Part shown: piece after piece, positions 20,430 through 32,462 of the stretch
How the letters are laid out: every line of letters starts with the position of its first letter
How positions within the stretch are numbered: the stretch's first letter is position 1
DNA from: Symsagittifera roscoffensis
Lineage: Eukaryota > Xenacoelomorpha > Acoela > Convolutidae
NCBI RefSeq assembly: GCF_963678635.1
Contig: NC_087064.1
Location: 55,808,338 to 55,872,337, forward strand
Direction of reading: 5' to 3'
DNA: 64,000 nt
Program-made: the position numbers and the translations under genes
Notes under the pieces: model-generated
The model's database searches: none
Told to the model about the DNA's origin: nothing
What the model saw: only the letters and a program-made list of their open reading frames with translations

Positions 20430-20659
20430 TACCCAAACTGGATTGACACCAGCATAGAACTGGATAAATTATTCTTTTGAAGACTATTTTTAAGTCTGAA
20501 CACAAAAGAACAAAACACCAAAAAGTCGAAGGACAAACCCAAAACATACAATTTGGTTTTTGAGAAAAAGAAAAACTAAGACAACAAAAGAAAACACTAG
20601 TAATAAAAAATAGCAAGAAAGGTTGAACTAACACAGGACCCTCAAAAAAGAGAGCACGA

Positions 20660-20755
20660 AATTATACCCTCACTTCTGGCCTAACCCAACAGAAGAGGGC
20701 GTCCTGAGCAAGCTCTATAGCCGGCCTCACCCACTGTGCTACATCCACGCTTTGT
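20660..20755 (-). repeat. tRNA-like SINE head inside S2
   Basis: On the minus strand from 20,750 the sequence reads GGATGTAGCACAGTGGGTGA, a good pol III A-box context, and about 50 nt further GGGTTAGGCCAG, a B box that has lost its TCGA core. The inverted copy at 63,310-63,385 keeps AGTTGAGGCC at this place. It probably derives from a tRNA-type SINE. Confidence 0.45.
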
Positions 20756-21568
20756 GACACCCACGACACTTTTTTTGACGGGAGTTACTCAAGTGTGAGT
20801 AGCTCTCAAAAATAACCAAATTAAACAGCAACGCTTTTGCGATAAAGACTAATACAAAGATCTTAACGAAAAAACAATATTAGCAAAGATTTGTATATGT
20901 AATTGATATAATGCAGTATATAGATTACACACAGCCCATAGACGAGCAGCAGGGCACTTGACTACCCAATCACACTCCAACTACGGGATGGCAAAACCCA
21001 GCTGACATGCTGCCTACAGTCACTACACTCAATAGATTTAGAGTACGACTTGGCATCGCAGAAAAGGAAATCCATTGCAACAGAACAATGGCCATCTCGA
21101 TGTTCAAGTATACGTAAAGATCCAATTAACCAGGCATTGCATCCAAAGTCGACTTACCTGCCGTTCTCAGACGAGATTGAGAATAGCAACGTTCCTATAA
21201 ACCAGACCAGCACTCATTACTACCCATCAGAAATCATGATACGATCTCCCGAAACGATCTTGATCAACAATAATTGTTTAAGAACAATTCCTTATCCACG
21301 ATTCCGGCTTCCTGGAACTACCGATATCGATTTTTCTTCCAAATCGGAAAAGAGAAGATGCTTGTTGCAACTTCTCAAAAGAATATCATCATCCATCCTC
21401 CGCTACAATAAGAAACATTGTAAAATTAAACTCTCTAAAACCCGGATGGGTTGAACCAGATCTAAACTAGTATTTATCATTGGAAATTATTTTGATATTT
21501 TATCTCTAGAAAAAATTAAATACTAACCAATCATACTCTATCAAACTCACAACCTAATTTTTTGTAGA

Positions 21569-21596
21569 GTGTTGAAACTACTTGTAGTTTAAACAC
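21569..21596. other. Conserved hairpin in S2
   Basis: The arms GTGTTGAAACTAC and GTAGTTTAAACAC are separated by TT, with one mismatch. Equivalent hairpins lie at 28,350-28,377, 33,481-33,508 (10-bp perfect arms) and 62,521-62,546. Between copies a T:A pair is replaced by C:G on both arms, suggesting that the stem was selected before dispersal. Confidence 0.6.
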
Positions 21597-21900
21597 CAGA
21601 GCAATTTGAATTAAACTTAGAATATAATTGTTCTCATTCTGAAATCAACTCGCGCAGACCGGTGTACACTAGATCTATTGAGACTAGGAGATATAGGAGT
21701 AAGATTAAGTTTGGTTTCAGACTAAGAAGTTATACGAATCTATCCGGCCGAAAAAAGATAGCGTGACTTAAGCTTAACAATATTAGATTATTATCACTTA
21801 AGCTTAACAAATATTAGTTGAACATGTTTTTCGCTTTTTTGCATTACTTAACAGTGTTCGAATTGTAATGACAGCCCTCTTTTTATATCAAAGATTAGCT

Positions 21901-22188
21901 TTAAGAAGAGAGCGAGGCTAATGAGACTATCAAAATGGTAGAAGTAAATGTTATCACTGAAATTTTTCGAAAAATTAAGTGTTATCACCTATGTGGTAGA
22001 GCGAGGATGTTCTTAGCAAGACATCATGCGCAGGAAAATGTGACCTTAAAAGGCTCATAAACATAATAGTATAGCTCATAACCTTTAAAAAGCCTTTTAA
22101 GATCTCAACTTGAAAATTATTGTTTTAAGAACATCAAAAATAGTGGCTGATATGAAAGGCTACAAAAGAAAATGATACTTGCTTTCAG
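21901..22188. other. Unassigned sequence right of S2
   Basis: No gene. The stretch recurs with S2 at 28,682-28,969 and at about 33,830-34,103, so it is part of the same mosaic of repeats. Confidence 0.4.
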
Positions 22189-22478
22189 GGGCAGATTTAG
22201 GGGGGGAGCAGACGCCACCTCTAATTGAAGTGAATGGTGGCTTTTTTATTTTAGGATCATTTTTCCACGAGGGAAAGCAACAACATACAATCTGTACGTC
22301 TCATCAAGGCGAACCCTGTTGTACCCCTGTTTATCAATTAAGTTCAACTTTTTTGGTTGTTTTTCTCGGCTGGGTATTGCTGCCTCACTGTCAGGCAACG
22401 AGCTCGGGTCATGGTGGGCCTCGAACCTCCGAAATTTCGATTGAGAGGCGGCGACGTAACCACTACACCACCGCTCCT
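22189..22478 (-). mobile_element. tRNA-derived SINE (S1), copy 1
   Basis: The minus strand from 22,477 reads GGAGCGGTGGTGTAGTGGTT: the start of a tRNA-like sequence with A box at 22,455-22,470 and B box GGTTCGAGGCC at 22,418-22,428. The body runs left to a CAGGGGCAGATTTAGG end at 22,189 that resembles hAT termini. Related copies are at 28,970-29,259, 31,319-31,625, 34,104-34,370 and 34,937-35,193. The internal pol III promoter is readable in most copies. Confidence 0.65.
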
Positions 22479-22669
22479 TTTGATGCTCTGTACATGCATT
22501 AAGCTTAGTTCAGATAAAAGTTTAGTGGTAATCTTAGAACAGAAAATTTCAAAAAAGTTTTACAAGGTATTTATTGCTACAAAATTTTGAATTCATTTTC
22601 ATTGATCTTAACTTTGAATTTATTTTTACTGATCTTAAAACGTTTCGGCGTCAAGGTTTTAGTAAACTC
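22479..22669. other. AT-rich spacer between S1 and retroelement fragment
   Basis: No coding. It contains the tandem motif TTTTCATTGATCTTAACTTT and TTTTTACTGATCTTAAAACG (near 22,596-22,640), which recurs beside every S1 copy and is probably the flank that has travelled with it. Confidence 0.35.
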
Positions 22670-23322
22670 CATTCAACTTTTCTGCTGATGTCGCTCACCT
22701 CATTAAGCCGAATAGCTGAGAAGCCTCTGTTAGGACAATAAAAGCAATGCTCAAACGTGAATGTGTTTCTACAAACACAGTGAGGAGGGACTTCTTTCAG
22801 TGCCCAGTTATATCGCAAAAAAATGCATCCCGAAATTCTGCTTTACTCAGGCAAAAACAAATTTCTTATAAAGGTAGTGTTGCGAGGCAGTTTGACGCGC
22901 GCCTTTCGTTAGCCAGTTCAAAGTAATAACATAGTATGGAGTAATAACAAGCGACTGCAACACAATACCTTTCCTCCTTTCGGCGCGCCATTCGTTTTCC
23001 TTATGTATTTCAGTAGATGCTCGTTACTGCCTACTTGCAACTCCATCTAATTTAATATCGTTTTACTAAAGTTTTGCAACAAGAAGTTTACAGAGTCTCT
23101 CGGAGTCTTTGAATTTCTGACCGGCCTCTGTTTCTGGATTGATGATGCTCAAACCAGCCAGTCTTGCCTGAAGCTCTAGCGCAGATTTTTCAATCTCTTT
23201 TGGCAATTTTCTACCAGTCAGCTTCGGCAAAAACTGCGTTCTGATTTTGTTTTTGAGTTTGGTGAGGTAACTTTTATTTTCGTTATGACTTCAGTCGATC
23301 ACTCTCATCATGCAATTCCACT
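22670..23322 (-). pseudogene. Retroelement polyprotein C-terminus (post-RT zinc region), copy 1
   Basis: On the minus strand the coding trail runs from the right end: Lys-Leu-Thr-Gly-Arg-Lys-Leu-Pro-Lys-Glu-Ile near 23,195-23,227, then Ala-Arg-Leu-Ala-Gly-Leu-Ser-Ile-Ile-Asn-Pro near 23,135-23,168. After a gap comes a frame with Cys-Val-Cys, Glu-His-Cys, Cys-Pro-Asn-Arg-Gly-Phe and Asn-Glu-Val-Ser-Asp (about 22,692-22,812). A Leu-Gly-Ile-Asn-Pro segment followed by CxC...H...C...RHN-type residues is the post-RT part of a retroelement polyprotein common in invertebrates. I cannot name the clade. Stops and shifts make it a pseudogene. Confidence 0.5.
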
Positions 23323-24816
23323 TCATACACTGACGAGAACTCATATGTCTCGGTACAATTTCAAAAGAATACTGAAGAATCGGTGGAAAATTAAAACCAC
23401 AAGACAAAGACATTACACGTTTACAAGAACTATCACTCATGAACAACACTCAATTTGGCGCAATCCACTATGACATACACTTAGACATGAAATTAGATTA
23501 TACAATAAGTAGAATCTTTCAAGAAATGTCTTTGACAGACCTTGAAACACTTCTTCAATTATGCGAACTTGAACGCACACAAATTTTTCAATGACTTGCA
23601 CTAGCAGTACTAAAAATCCCTTATGCAGGATAATTATTGTCAGGAAAAAAATCAAATTTTATTGACTGCGAAAGAAGTATAAAATGGTATTACACTTGTA
23701 ACACTTGTACCAAAAAAGTATCACCTTTATATGTTTTTGAAGACAAAAGATGCTATAAAAGAATCCCAATTTTCTATGAAAATAAAGTACATTTTATTGA
23801 TACACTCTCCCGCAGATTTTATTTTTTTTTATACAGCAATACCATGTGGATCCAAAAAGAGCCACAATAGAGTACAATTAAACCCTGACGAAAGTAAAAA
23901 CTATCTTCTCACACCATACCCTACACTCATGCAACCACTCAAAAAAGTTTCACCAGAAAGCATTAGAGCTATTGCCCGCAAACCCAATATTGATTTACAA
24001 TCAATAGGCATATACTCTGAATCAGACATCCAATGTCACATTCGAACACAACAATTTCAAGAATTTTTCACAAAATTCGACACAATACAACGACAATCCA
24101 TAGATCAAAACATACGCAAACTTGCAGAAACAGCAGGCTTTTCAGATATATACGCACAAGACTACAGCAGAAATTTTACAGATATAAAAGACTACATTTA
24201 TTTAAATGGCGGGTAATACAGACCGCAAGATATATCACCAATAAACATTTTTAGTTTTGTAAATTTGAAAAACGAACTTCGTGCCTTTCTAGGATGGCCC
24301 TATTACATCTTAGAAAGATTGACTATATTATACGCAATGTTTAATTTTCTTGGATTTCTTTTCTCTCTCTTAAAACGAATCTACAATACATGCGCAATAC
24401 ACACACAAGTAAGCAAACAAGCAAGCGCAGCAAGAATATTTTTCGCAGGATTTTTCGGAATATTTTCAACACCAAGCAATAAAATTCTTTTAGACGCTCA
24501 AATAAAAGAATACAATACCAAGTTATCAACAACACCAAACACGTATGACGAATCACGAAACGATACAAATACAACGCCCACAGCACCACAATTGCAAAAC
24601 CTCCACCACAACCACCCCTTATCATTGGTACCACCAAATTTTAGAAATATTGCCCTAACAGACCTCATAACTTCGAGATCTAATTATCCACAAAGCCCAA
24701 TCCAACACATAATAACCAAACAACCCAACATAGACGACACATACGAGAAAATTAGAGAACAACCACATACCACTAAATTTCGTTCTCAGAACAACCATCT
24801 TTTTAGCCCACGATGA
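23323..24816 (+). pseudogene. env: Env-like glycoprotein C-terminal half, second copy
   Basis: Exact counterpart of 16,541-18,034, with the same Cys-rich membrane-proximal region (23,637-24,216), transmembrane segment and tail (24,265-24,816) and the same frame breaks. It lacks signal peptide and N-terminal ectodomain because the duplication starts inside the gene. It therefore has no route to a surface protein. Confidence 0.55.
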
Positions 24817-26614
24817 GCCGCCAAGCTGGATCCCTCCATCGATCAATTTCCCACCCAGCCAACCTTCAGAACAACCTCCCCATCATCCCACTTTTTGCTT
24901 TCCCCCACGTCAATCACCTCATCATTGCATTTCACCCAGCATGGAAGCAGATGCTAATTCCAACAAAACAGTATATAACACTATCTCCCAATTCAACAAC
25001 TCCGATATCGAAACACCCGACAAATTTGCCAAATCTGAAACCAGTCCACCTACAATTTCCCAACCTCCCTTTCAACCTATCCATTCCCAAGTCAAAATTG
25101 AATCCCTTTCCCCTTCCTCTCCCATTTGTTAGATTACACCCATATCTTCCCCTCTAACCAGCGAACCATCTGATAACAACGACGAAGATCACATGAACTT
25201 GATAACTTCTTAACACTACAACAACAATTACCACACCATCAAACACTAACTAATCACCAACTCTCACGGTCTTAACAAGATCCAACCCATCAACCCCAAC
25301 CCCCTCTTCAACTGATACACCCTACCAAAACCCCACTTCCCCATCAACTCCATCCTCTAGTACCAACCGCGCTTACCGAAGCTTTAAAACAAAATTTCCA
25401 AATACCCCATTCCCATCCAACCCAGCAACATCTACCACATTTGTCAATCATCCACTCCACACTAATACGAAAGAATTCCTACAAATATGTCTACCCTTTT
25501 CCCACAATATACATACTTTCAATCCGACCCCAATGATGATAAACCCAATTATGTAAGCGAGCATGTATTATACCCCACCACACTTTCATGGACATCTCAT
25601 TATCACTTTACTAATCCATTATCATTACCACTGTATAACACCCCTTATGATAATGAAGTAATACAGCACCCAACTCTACCTTCTAACAACAGCACTAACC
25701 CCAACACAGTTCACGCAAATAGGATACAGACAATCACTAACCAAATTCACTGCACCTGAAGCTAATGATTACTCCATCGATTATTACCTTGATAACATCA
25801 TCCGACCAAATGAAGACATTTGTCTAAAGAACGACCCATTTTCTAATCCCCAATTAACCGAAAAGTTTTTCATCAAGACCTCAAACACCTTCACCCTCAC
25901 AACATCTTAAATAAAAAATACGACAATGTCATCTCCGCAGCACTACGTAATATTAATGCTTATGAATCCTTACTTCAACAAATTTTACCACTTTTCACTA
26001 AACTTTCATTTTCTCACATCCAAAGAACGTGATTTGCACTGTTCACACGAAGTTATGTTACGAACTAAACAAACACAAACGTACAATTATTAGAAATTCA
26101 TTCAAAGTCATTACACTCACAATACACCAGCACGACAACCTCACCATAGATTTAAATAAATTAACTCTAAATACACATCACCTTTTTTTCTTAACTTCAC
26201 CTATTCTATTAAAGACACTAACCTACAAGGCACCCTCCGAAATTACGATCCCATCACCCAGATGTATATCTTCTGCCGACTAAACAAACTCCTAAACGTA
26301 GACGGATCCCGCCCACTAATTTTCCTTCACGAATTCCTTCAGCCCGTCGAAGTCCCAATCCTAGAATTCATATATAACACTCGCTATAATCATAAATTAT
26401 GTAACCTTATTCAAAACACTCTGTATAAACAATCACCTAACACTGAAGAACATAACATCATTAAAGCACTTAAATTGCTTTGGCCACTTTTGCAAAATAA
26501 ACACATCATTCGTTTGTTAGCTAAACTACTAACCTCATCTGATATCATCCACAATGTTTTCCCCATGGCTTCTTCACCGACGATTAGGTAATATGAATTC
26601 ACTATTTTAATGAA
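24817..26614 (+). pseudogene. U-ORF, second copy
   Basis: Duplicate of 18,035-19,832 with a handful of substitutions: the Met-Glu-Ala-Asp start at 24,941, the middle helical segment, and 26,029-26,283 and 26,262-26,591. The same stops occur in the same places, so decay preceded duplication. Confidence 0.4.
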
Positions 26615-27210
26615 AAAATTCAAATATCACTGACCATTCTTAATCAATGTTCTCTCTTTTTCTTCAGAGGCACAATCATTAATCATCTACAAACAAATCA
26701 AAAAGCAAAATAAAAAACAGAAACTCATTATCAAATCATTAATTTCTAATACCTATCCAAAAAATGAAGCAATAAAATTCTTGTGAACACAGCAGTAATT
26801 TCAAATCTAAACTCTTTTCCTCAAAGCAGTAAATCTTCTTACAATTGAAAATAAATTAATAAATTCCACCCCCAAATCAAGCAGTAAAATTTTTAAAATT
26901 AAAGTAGTAAATGTTAAAAATTGTTCATAATTTGAAGTAAGCAGTACTAACCTTTTTCAAGACGCTTATTTATAATCTCTCGTCCACAAATTCTATCCAA
27001 ATACTCATTGCTCGCCCACAAAGAAATGTTTAAAATAATGAATTTAAGTTTCAACTTTCACTGATAACAACTCTAACAATATTAACACCTTTCAAACTTT
27101 CCTTTAACACGATTGGAAAGGAGTTATATAAAAATCCAAACTAACCAACGCAAGCTTACTAAACACCAAAAAACACAACCTAACAGCATGACAAGGAAAA
27201 AAACCCGAGG

Positions 27211-28681
27211 TACCCAAACTGGATTGACACCAGCATAGAACTGGATAAATTATTCTTTTGAAGACTATTTTTAAGTCTGAACACAAAAGAACAAAACACC
27301 AAAAAGTCGAAGGACAAACCCAAAACATACAATTTGGTTTTTGAGAAAAAGAAAAACTAAGACAACAAAAGAAAACACTAGTAATAAAAAATAGCAAGAA
27401 AGGTTGAACTAACACAGGACCCTCAAAAAAGAGAGCACGAAATTATACCCTCACTTCTGGCCTAACCCAACAGAAGAGGGCGTCCTGAGCAAGCTCTATA
27501 GCCGGCCTCACCCACTGTGCTACATCCACGCTTTGTGACACCCACGACACTTTTTTTGACGGGAGTTACTCAAGTGTGAGTAGCTCTCAAAAATAACCAA
27601 ATTAAACAGCAACGCTTTTGCGATAAAGACTAATACAAAGATCTTAACGAAAAAACAATATTAGCAAAGATTTGTATATGTAATTGATATAATGCAGTAT
27701 ATAGATTACACACAGCCCATAGACGAGCAGCAGGGCACTTGACTACCCAATCACACTCCAACTACGGGATGGCAAAACCCAGCTGACATGCTGCCTACAG
27801 TCACTACACTCAATAGATTTAGAGTACGACTTGGCATCGCAGAAAAGGAAATCCATTGCAACAGAACAATGGCAATCTCGATGTTCAAGTATACGTAAAG
27901 ATCCAATTAACCAGGCATTGCATCCAAAGTCGACTTACCTGCCGTTCTCAGACGAGATTGAGAATAGCAACGTTCCTATAAACCAGACCAGCACTCATTA
28001 CTACCCATCAGAAATCATGATACGATCTCCCGAAACGATCTTGATCAACAATAATTGTTTAAGAACAATTCCTTATCCACGATTCCGGCTTCCTGGAACT
28101 ACCGATATCGATTTTTCTTCCAAATCGGAAAAGAGAAGATGCTTGTTGCAACTTCTCAAAAGAATATCATCATCCATCCTCCGCTACAATAAGAAACATT
28201 GTAAAATTAAACTCTCTAAAACCCGGATGGGTTGAACCAGATCTAAACTAGTATTTATCATTGGAAATTATTTTGATATTTTATCTCTAGAAAAAATTAA
28301 ATACTAACCAATCATACTCTATCAAACTCACAACCTAATTTTTTGTAGAGTGTTGAAACTACTTGTAGTTTAAACACCAGAGCAATTTGAATTAAACTTA
28401 GAATATAATTGTTCTCATTCTGAAACCAACTCGCGCAGACCGGTGTACACTAGATCTATTGAGACTAGGAGATATAGGAGTAAGATTAAGTTTGGTTTCA
28501 GACTAAGAAGTTATACGAATCTATCCGGCCGAAAAAAGATAGCGTGACTTAAGCTTAACAATATTAGATTATTATCACTTAAGCTTAACAAATATTAGTT
28601 GAACATGTTTTTCGCTTTTTTGCATTACTTAACAGTGTTCGAATTGTAATGACAGCCCTCTTTTTATATCAAAGATTAGCT
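27211..28681 (+). repeat. Dispersed repeat S2, copy 2
   Basis: Part of the tandem duplication, carrying the same tRNA-like head (minus strand, near 27,441-27,536), the 134-codon frame at 27,831-28,235 and the hairpin at 28,350-28,377. Confidence 0.7.
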
Positions 28682-28969
28682 TTAAGAAGAGAGCGAGGCT
28701 AATGAGACTATCAAAATGGTAGAAGTAAATGTTATCACTGAAATTTTTCGAAAAATTAAGTGTTATCACCTATGTGGTAGAGCGAGGATGTTCTTAGCAA
28801 GACATCATGCGCAGGAAAATGTGACCTTAAAAGGCTCATAAACATAATAGTATAGCTCATAACCTTTAAAAAGCCTTTTAAGATCTCAACTTGAAAATTA
28901 TTGTTTTAAGAACATCAAAAATAGTGGCTGATATGAAAGGCTACAAAAGAAAATGATACTTGCTTTCAG

Positions 28970-29259
28970 GGGCAGATTTAGGGGGGGAGCAGACGCCACC
29001 TCTAATTGAAGTGAATGGTGGCTTTTTTATTTTAGGATCATTTTTCCACGAGGGAAAGCAACAACATACAATCTGTACGTCTCATCAAGGCGAACCCTGT
29101 TGTACCCCTGTTTATCAATTAAGTTCAACTTTTTTGGTTGTTTTTCTCGGCTGGGTATTGCTGCCTCACTGTCAGGCAACGAGCTCGGGTCATGGTGGGC
29201 CTCGAACCTCCGAAATTTCGATTGAGAGGCGGCGACGTAACCACTACACCACCGCTCCT
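28970..29259 (-). mobile_element. tRNA-derived SINE (S1), copy 2
   Basis: Duplicate of 22,189-22,478, with A box at about 29,236-29,251 and B box at about 29,199-29,209 on the minus strand. Confidence 0.65.
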
Positions 29260-29450
29260 TTTGATGCTCTGTACATGCATTAAGCTTAGTTCAGATAAAA
29301 GTTTAGTGGTAATCTTAGAACAGAAAATTTCAAAAAAGTTTTACAAGGTATTTATTGCTACAAAATTTTGAATTCATTTTCATTGATCTTAACTTTGAAT
29401 TTATTTTTACTGATCTTAAAACGTTTCGGCGTCAAGGTTTTAGTAAACTC

Positions 29451-30215
29451 CATTCAACTTTTCTGCTGATGTCGCTCACTTCATTAAGCCGAATAGCTGA
29501 GAAGCCTCTGTTAGGACAATAAAAGCAATGCTCAAACGTGAATGTGTTTCTACAAACACAGTGAGGAGGGACTTCTTTCAGTGCCCAGTTATATCGCAAA
29601 AAAATGCATCCCGAAATTCTGCTTTACTCAGGCAAAAACAAATTTCTTATAAAGGTAGTGTTGCGAGGCAGTTTGACGCGCGCCTTTCGTTAGCCAGTTC
29701 AAAATAATAACATAGTATGGAGTAATAACAAGCGACTGCAACACAATACCTTTCCTCCTTTCGGCGCGCCATTCCTTTTCCTTATGTATTTCAGTAGATG
29801 CTCGTTACTGCCTACTTGCAACTCCATCTAATTTAATATCGTTTTACTAAAGTTTTGCAACAAGAAGTTTACAGAGTCTCTCGGAGTCTTTGAATTTCTG
29901 ACCGGCCTCTGTTTCTGGATTGATGATGCTCAAACCAGCCAGTCTTGCCTGAAGCTCTAGCGCAGATTTTTCAATCTCTTTTGGCAATTTTCTACCAGTC
30001 AGCTTCGGCAAAAACTGCGTTCTGATTTTGTTTTTGAGTTTGGTGAGGTAACTTTTATTTTCGTTATGGCTTCAGTCGATCACTCTCATCATGCAATTCC
30101 ACTTCGGAAAGAAACTATGCGTAAAAGCTGCAAAAGCTCAGTGTGGTGCTTCTTAGCGATATGAGATGAACTATCAAGTTCACTTATCCATCCATCTGAC
30201 TTTTTGAGGACATGT
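29451..30215 (-). pseudogene. Retroelement polyprotein C-terminus, copy 2
   Basis: Counterpart of 22,670-23,322, but extending about 110 bp further right (to ATGTTGTTT near 30,214), because the tandem duplication ended inside it. The extra part encodes, on the minus strand, further degenerate coding sequence. The Cys-Val-Cys...His...Cys and Gly-Leu-Ser-Ile-Ile-Asn-Pro residues are retained. Confidence 0.5.
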
Positions 30216-30224
30216 TGTTTATAA

Positions 30225-31236
30225 CACTATATAACAGTATATAACACTATCTCCCAATTCAACAACTCCGATATCGAAACACCCGACGAATTTGCCAACT
30301 CTGAACCCAGTCCACCTACATTTTCCCAACCTCCCTTTCAACTTCTCCATTCCCAAGTCAAAATTGAACCCATTTTCCCCTCCCTCTCCCATTTTATATG
30401 TTACACCCATATTTTCCCCTGTAACCAACGAACCATCCGATAACAACGACGAAGATTACACACAAATATCACATGAACTTGATAACTTCATAACACTAAA
30501 ACAACAATTACAACACCCTCAAACACTAATTATTCACCAGATCTCACGGTCTTTAACAACATCTAACCCATAAACCCCAATCCCCTCTCCAACTTATACA
30601 CCCTCTCAAAACCCCACTTCCCCATCAACTCCATCCACTAGTACCAGCCGCGCTTAGCGAACCTTTATAAGAAAATTTCCAAATACCCCATTCCCATCTA
30701 ACCCAGGAACATCCACGACATTTGTCAATCATCCACTTCATACTGATACGAAAAAATTCCTAAAATATGCCTACCCTTTTCCCACAATATACACACTTTC
30801 ATTCCGACCACAATGATGAAAAACCCAATTATGTAAACGAGCATGTATTATACCCCACACTTTCATGGACATCTCATTGCCACTTTACTAATCCATTATC
30901 ATTACTACTATACTACACCCCTTATGTTATGAAGTATGCAGCACCCAACTCTACCTTCTAACAACAGCACTAACCCCAAACCAGTTCACGCAAATAGGAT
31001 ACAGACAATCACTAACCAAATTCACTGCACCTAAATCTAATGATTACTCCATCGATTATTACCTTCATAACATCATCCGACCGAATGAAGACATTTGTCT
31101 AAGCAACGACCCATTTGCTAATCCCCAATTAACCGAAAAATTTTTCATCAAGATCTCATACACCTTCACCCTAAACATCTTGAATAAAAAATACGACAAA
31201 GTCATCTCCGCAGCTTTACGTAATATTAAGGCTATT
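30225..31236 (+). pseudogene. U-ORF, third (diverged) copy
   Basis: It aligns with about 18,190-19,175 but with many differences and small indels, so it is older than the tandem copies. It preserves coding better in places: 30,292-30,573 remains open, and the acidic Asn-Asp-Glu-Asp-Tyr then His-Glu-Leu-Asp-Asn-Phe segment near 30,447-30,490 is readable here but not in copies 1 and 2. The right end breaks off at about 31,236. Confidence 0.45.
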
Positions 31237-31789
31237 AATGCTATTAATACTATTGTTTTTAGAACATCAAAAAAAGTGGCTGATATGAATGGCTACAAAA
31301 GAAAATGATATTTGCTTTCAGGAGCAAATTTAGGGGGGGGGAGCGGGGGGAGCGGACGCCACCTCTAATTGAAGTGAATGGCGGCTTTTTTATTTTAGGA
31401 TCATTTATCCACGAGAGAAAAGCAACAACATACAATCTGTACGTCTCATCAAGGCGAACCACTGTTGTACCCCTGCTTATCAACTAAGCTCAATTTTTTT
31501 GGTTGTTTTTCTCGATTGGGTATTGCTGCCTCACTCTCAGGCAACGAGCTCGGGTCATGGTGGGCCTCGAACATCCGAAATTTCGATTGAGAGGCGGCGA
31601 CGTAACCCTTACACCACCGCTCCTTTTGATGCTCTGTACGTGCAGTCAGCTTAGTTCAGATAAAAAATGAGTGGTAATCTTAGAACAGAAAATTTCAAAA
31701 AAATTTTACAAGGTATTTATTGCTACATAATTTTGAATTCATTTTCACCGATCTTAACTTTGAATTTATTTTTATTGATCTTAAAACTT
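31237..31789 (-). mobile_element. tRNA-derived SINE (S1), copy 3, with flanks
   Basis: The CAGGAGCAAATTTAGG end lies at 31,319 and the tRNA-like head at 31,560-31,625 on the minus strand. The A box is mutated (CGTAACCCTTACACCA) and the B box is partly lost (CCTCGAACATCC). The flanks on both sides are the same as around copies 1 and 2. Confidence 0.6.
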
Positions 31790-32462
31790 TACAAAAAAAA
31801 TTCCTCCAAATATGTCTACCCTTTTCCCACAATATACTTACTTTCATTCCGACCACAATGGTGAAAAACCCATTTATGCGAACGAGCATGTATTATACCC
31901 CACACTTTCATGGATATCTCATTGCCACTTTACTAATCCATTATCCTTACCACTGTATAACACCCCTTATGATAATGAAGTAATACAGCACCCAACTCTA
32001 CCTTCTAACAACAGCACTAACCCCAACACAGTTCACGCAAATAGGATACAGACAATCACTAACCAAATTCACTGCACCTGAAGCTAATGATTACTCCATC
32101 GATTATTACCTTGATAACATCATCCGACCAAATGAAGACATTTGTCTAAAGAACGACCCATTTTCTAATCCCCAATTAACCGAAAAGTTTTTCATCAAGA
32201 CCTCATACACCTTCACCCTCACAACATCTTAAATAAAAAATACGACAATGTCATCTCCGGAGCACTACGTAATATTAATGCTTATGAATCATACTTTAAT
32301 AAGTTTAACCACTTTTCACTAGCCTTTCATTTTCTCACATCCAAAGAACATGATTTGCACTCTTCACACGAAGTTATGTTAGGAACTTAACAAACACACA
32401 CGTACAATTATTACAAATTTATTCAAAGTCATTACACTCACAGTACACCAGCACGACAACCT
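31790..32462 (+). pseudogene. U-ORF fragment, fourth copy
   Basis: It starts abruptly at about 31,795 with sequence matching 18,690 onward and runs to the match of 19,360, reading Leu-Phe-Pro-Gln-Tyr-Thr-Tyr-Phe (31,815) and the Asn-Ile-Ile-Arg-Pro-Asn-Glu-Asp segment. Its right half (from about 32,134) is the left arm of an inverted repeat. Confidence 0.45.

Larger units (their letters stand above)
20430..21900 (+). repeat. Dispersed repeat S2, copy 1
   Basis: The segment recurs at 27,211-28,681 (identical block), 32,870-33,900 (diverged) and inverted at 62,345-63,620. It contains a tRNA-like head on the minus strand (20,750 down), a conserved hairpin near 21,569-21,596 and a 134-codon frame at 21,050-21,454. 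That frame is shared by copies but does not look like any protein I know and is disrupted in the third copy. Neither LTR-like TG...CA ends nor TIRs could be fixed. Confidence 0.7.
16541..23322 (+). repeat. Tandem segmental duplication, left copy (6.78 kb)
   Basis: The block from TCATACACTG at 16,541 to ATTCCACT at about 23,322 is repeated immediately as 23,323-30,104, offset 6782 dropping to 6781 after one A is lost in an A-run near 20,420. By eye I find only some fifteen substitutions. It spans the env-like C-terminal half, U-ORF, S2, S1 and the retroelement fragment. Confidence 0.97.
23323..30104 (+). repeat. Tandem segmental duplication, right copy (6.78 kb)
   Basis: Near-identical to 16,541-23,322. 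At the left end the junction reads CCACTTC then ATACACTG, sharing TC with both outer breakpoints. At the right end the sequence leaves the copy with GGAAAGAAAC at 30,106, the original continuation of the retroelement fragment. Confidence 0.97.

Noticed and set aside
21050-21454. 134-codon frame in S2 as a possible gene
   Set aside because: It is disrupted in the 33-kb copy, unrecognisable in the inverted copy, and the residues resemble no family.
22179-22502. 107-codon frame, repeated at 28,960
   Set aside because: It lies over SINE S1 and its flank. The pol III boxes explain the conservation better than coding does.
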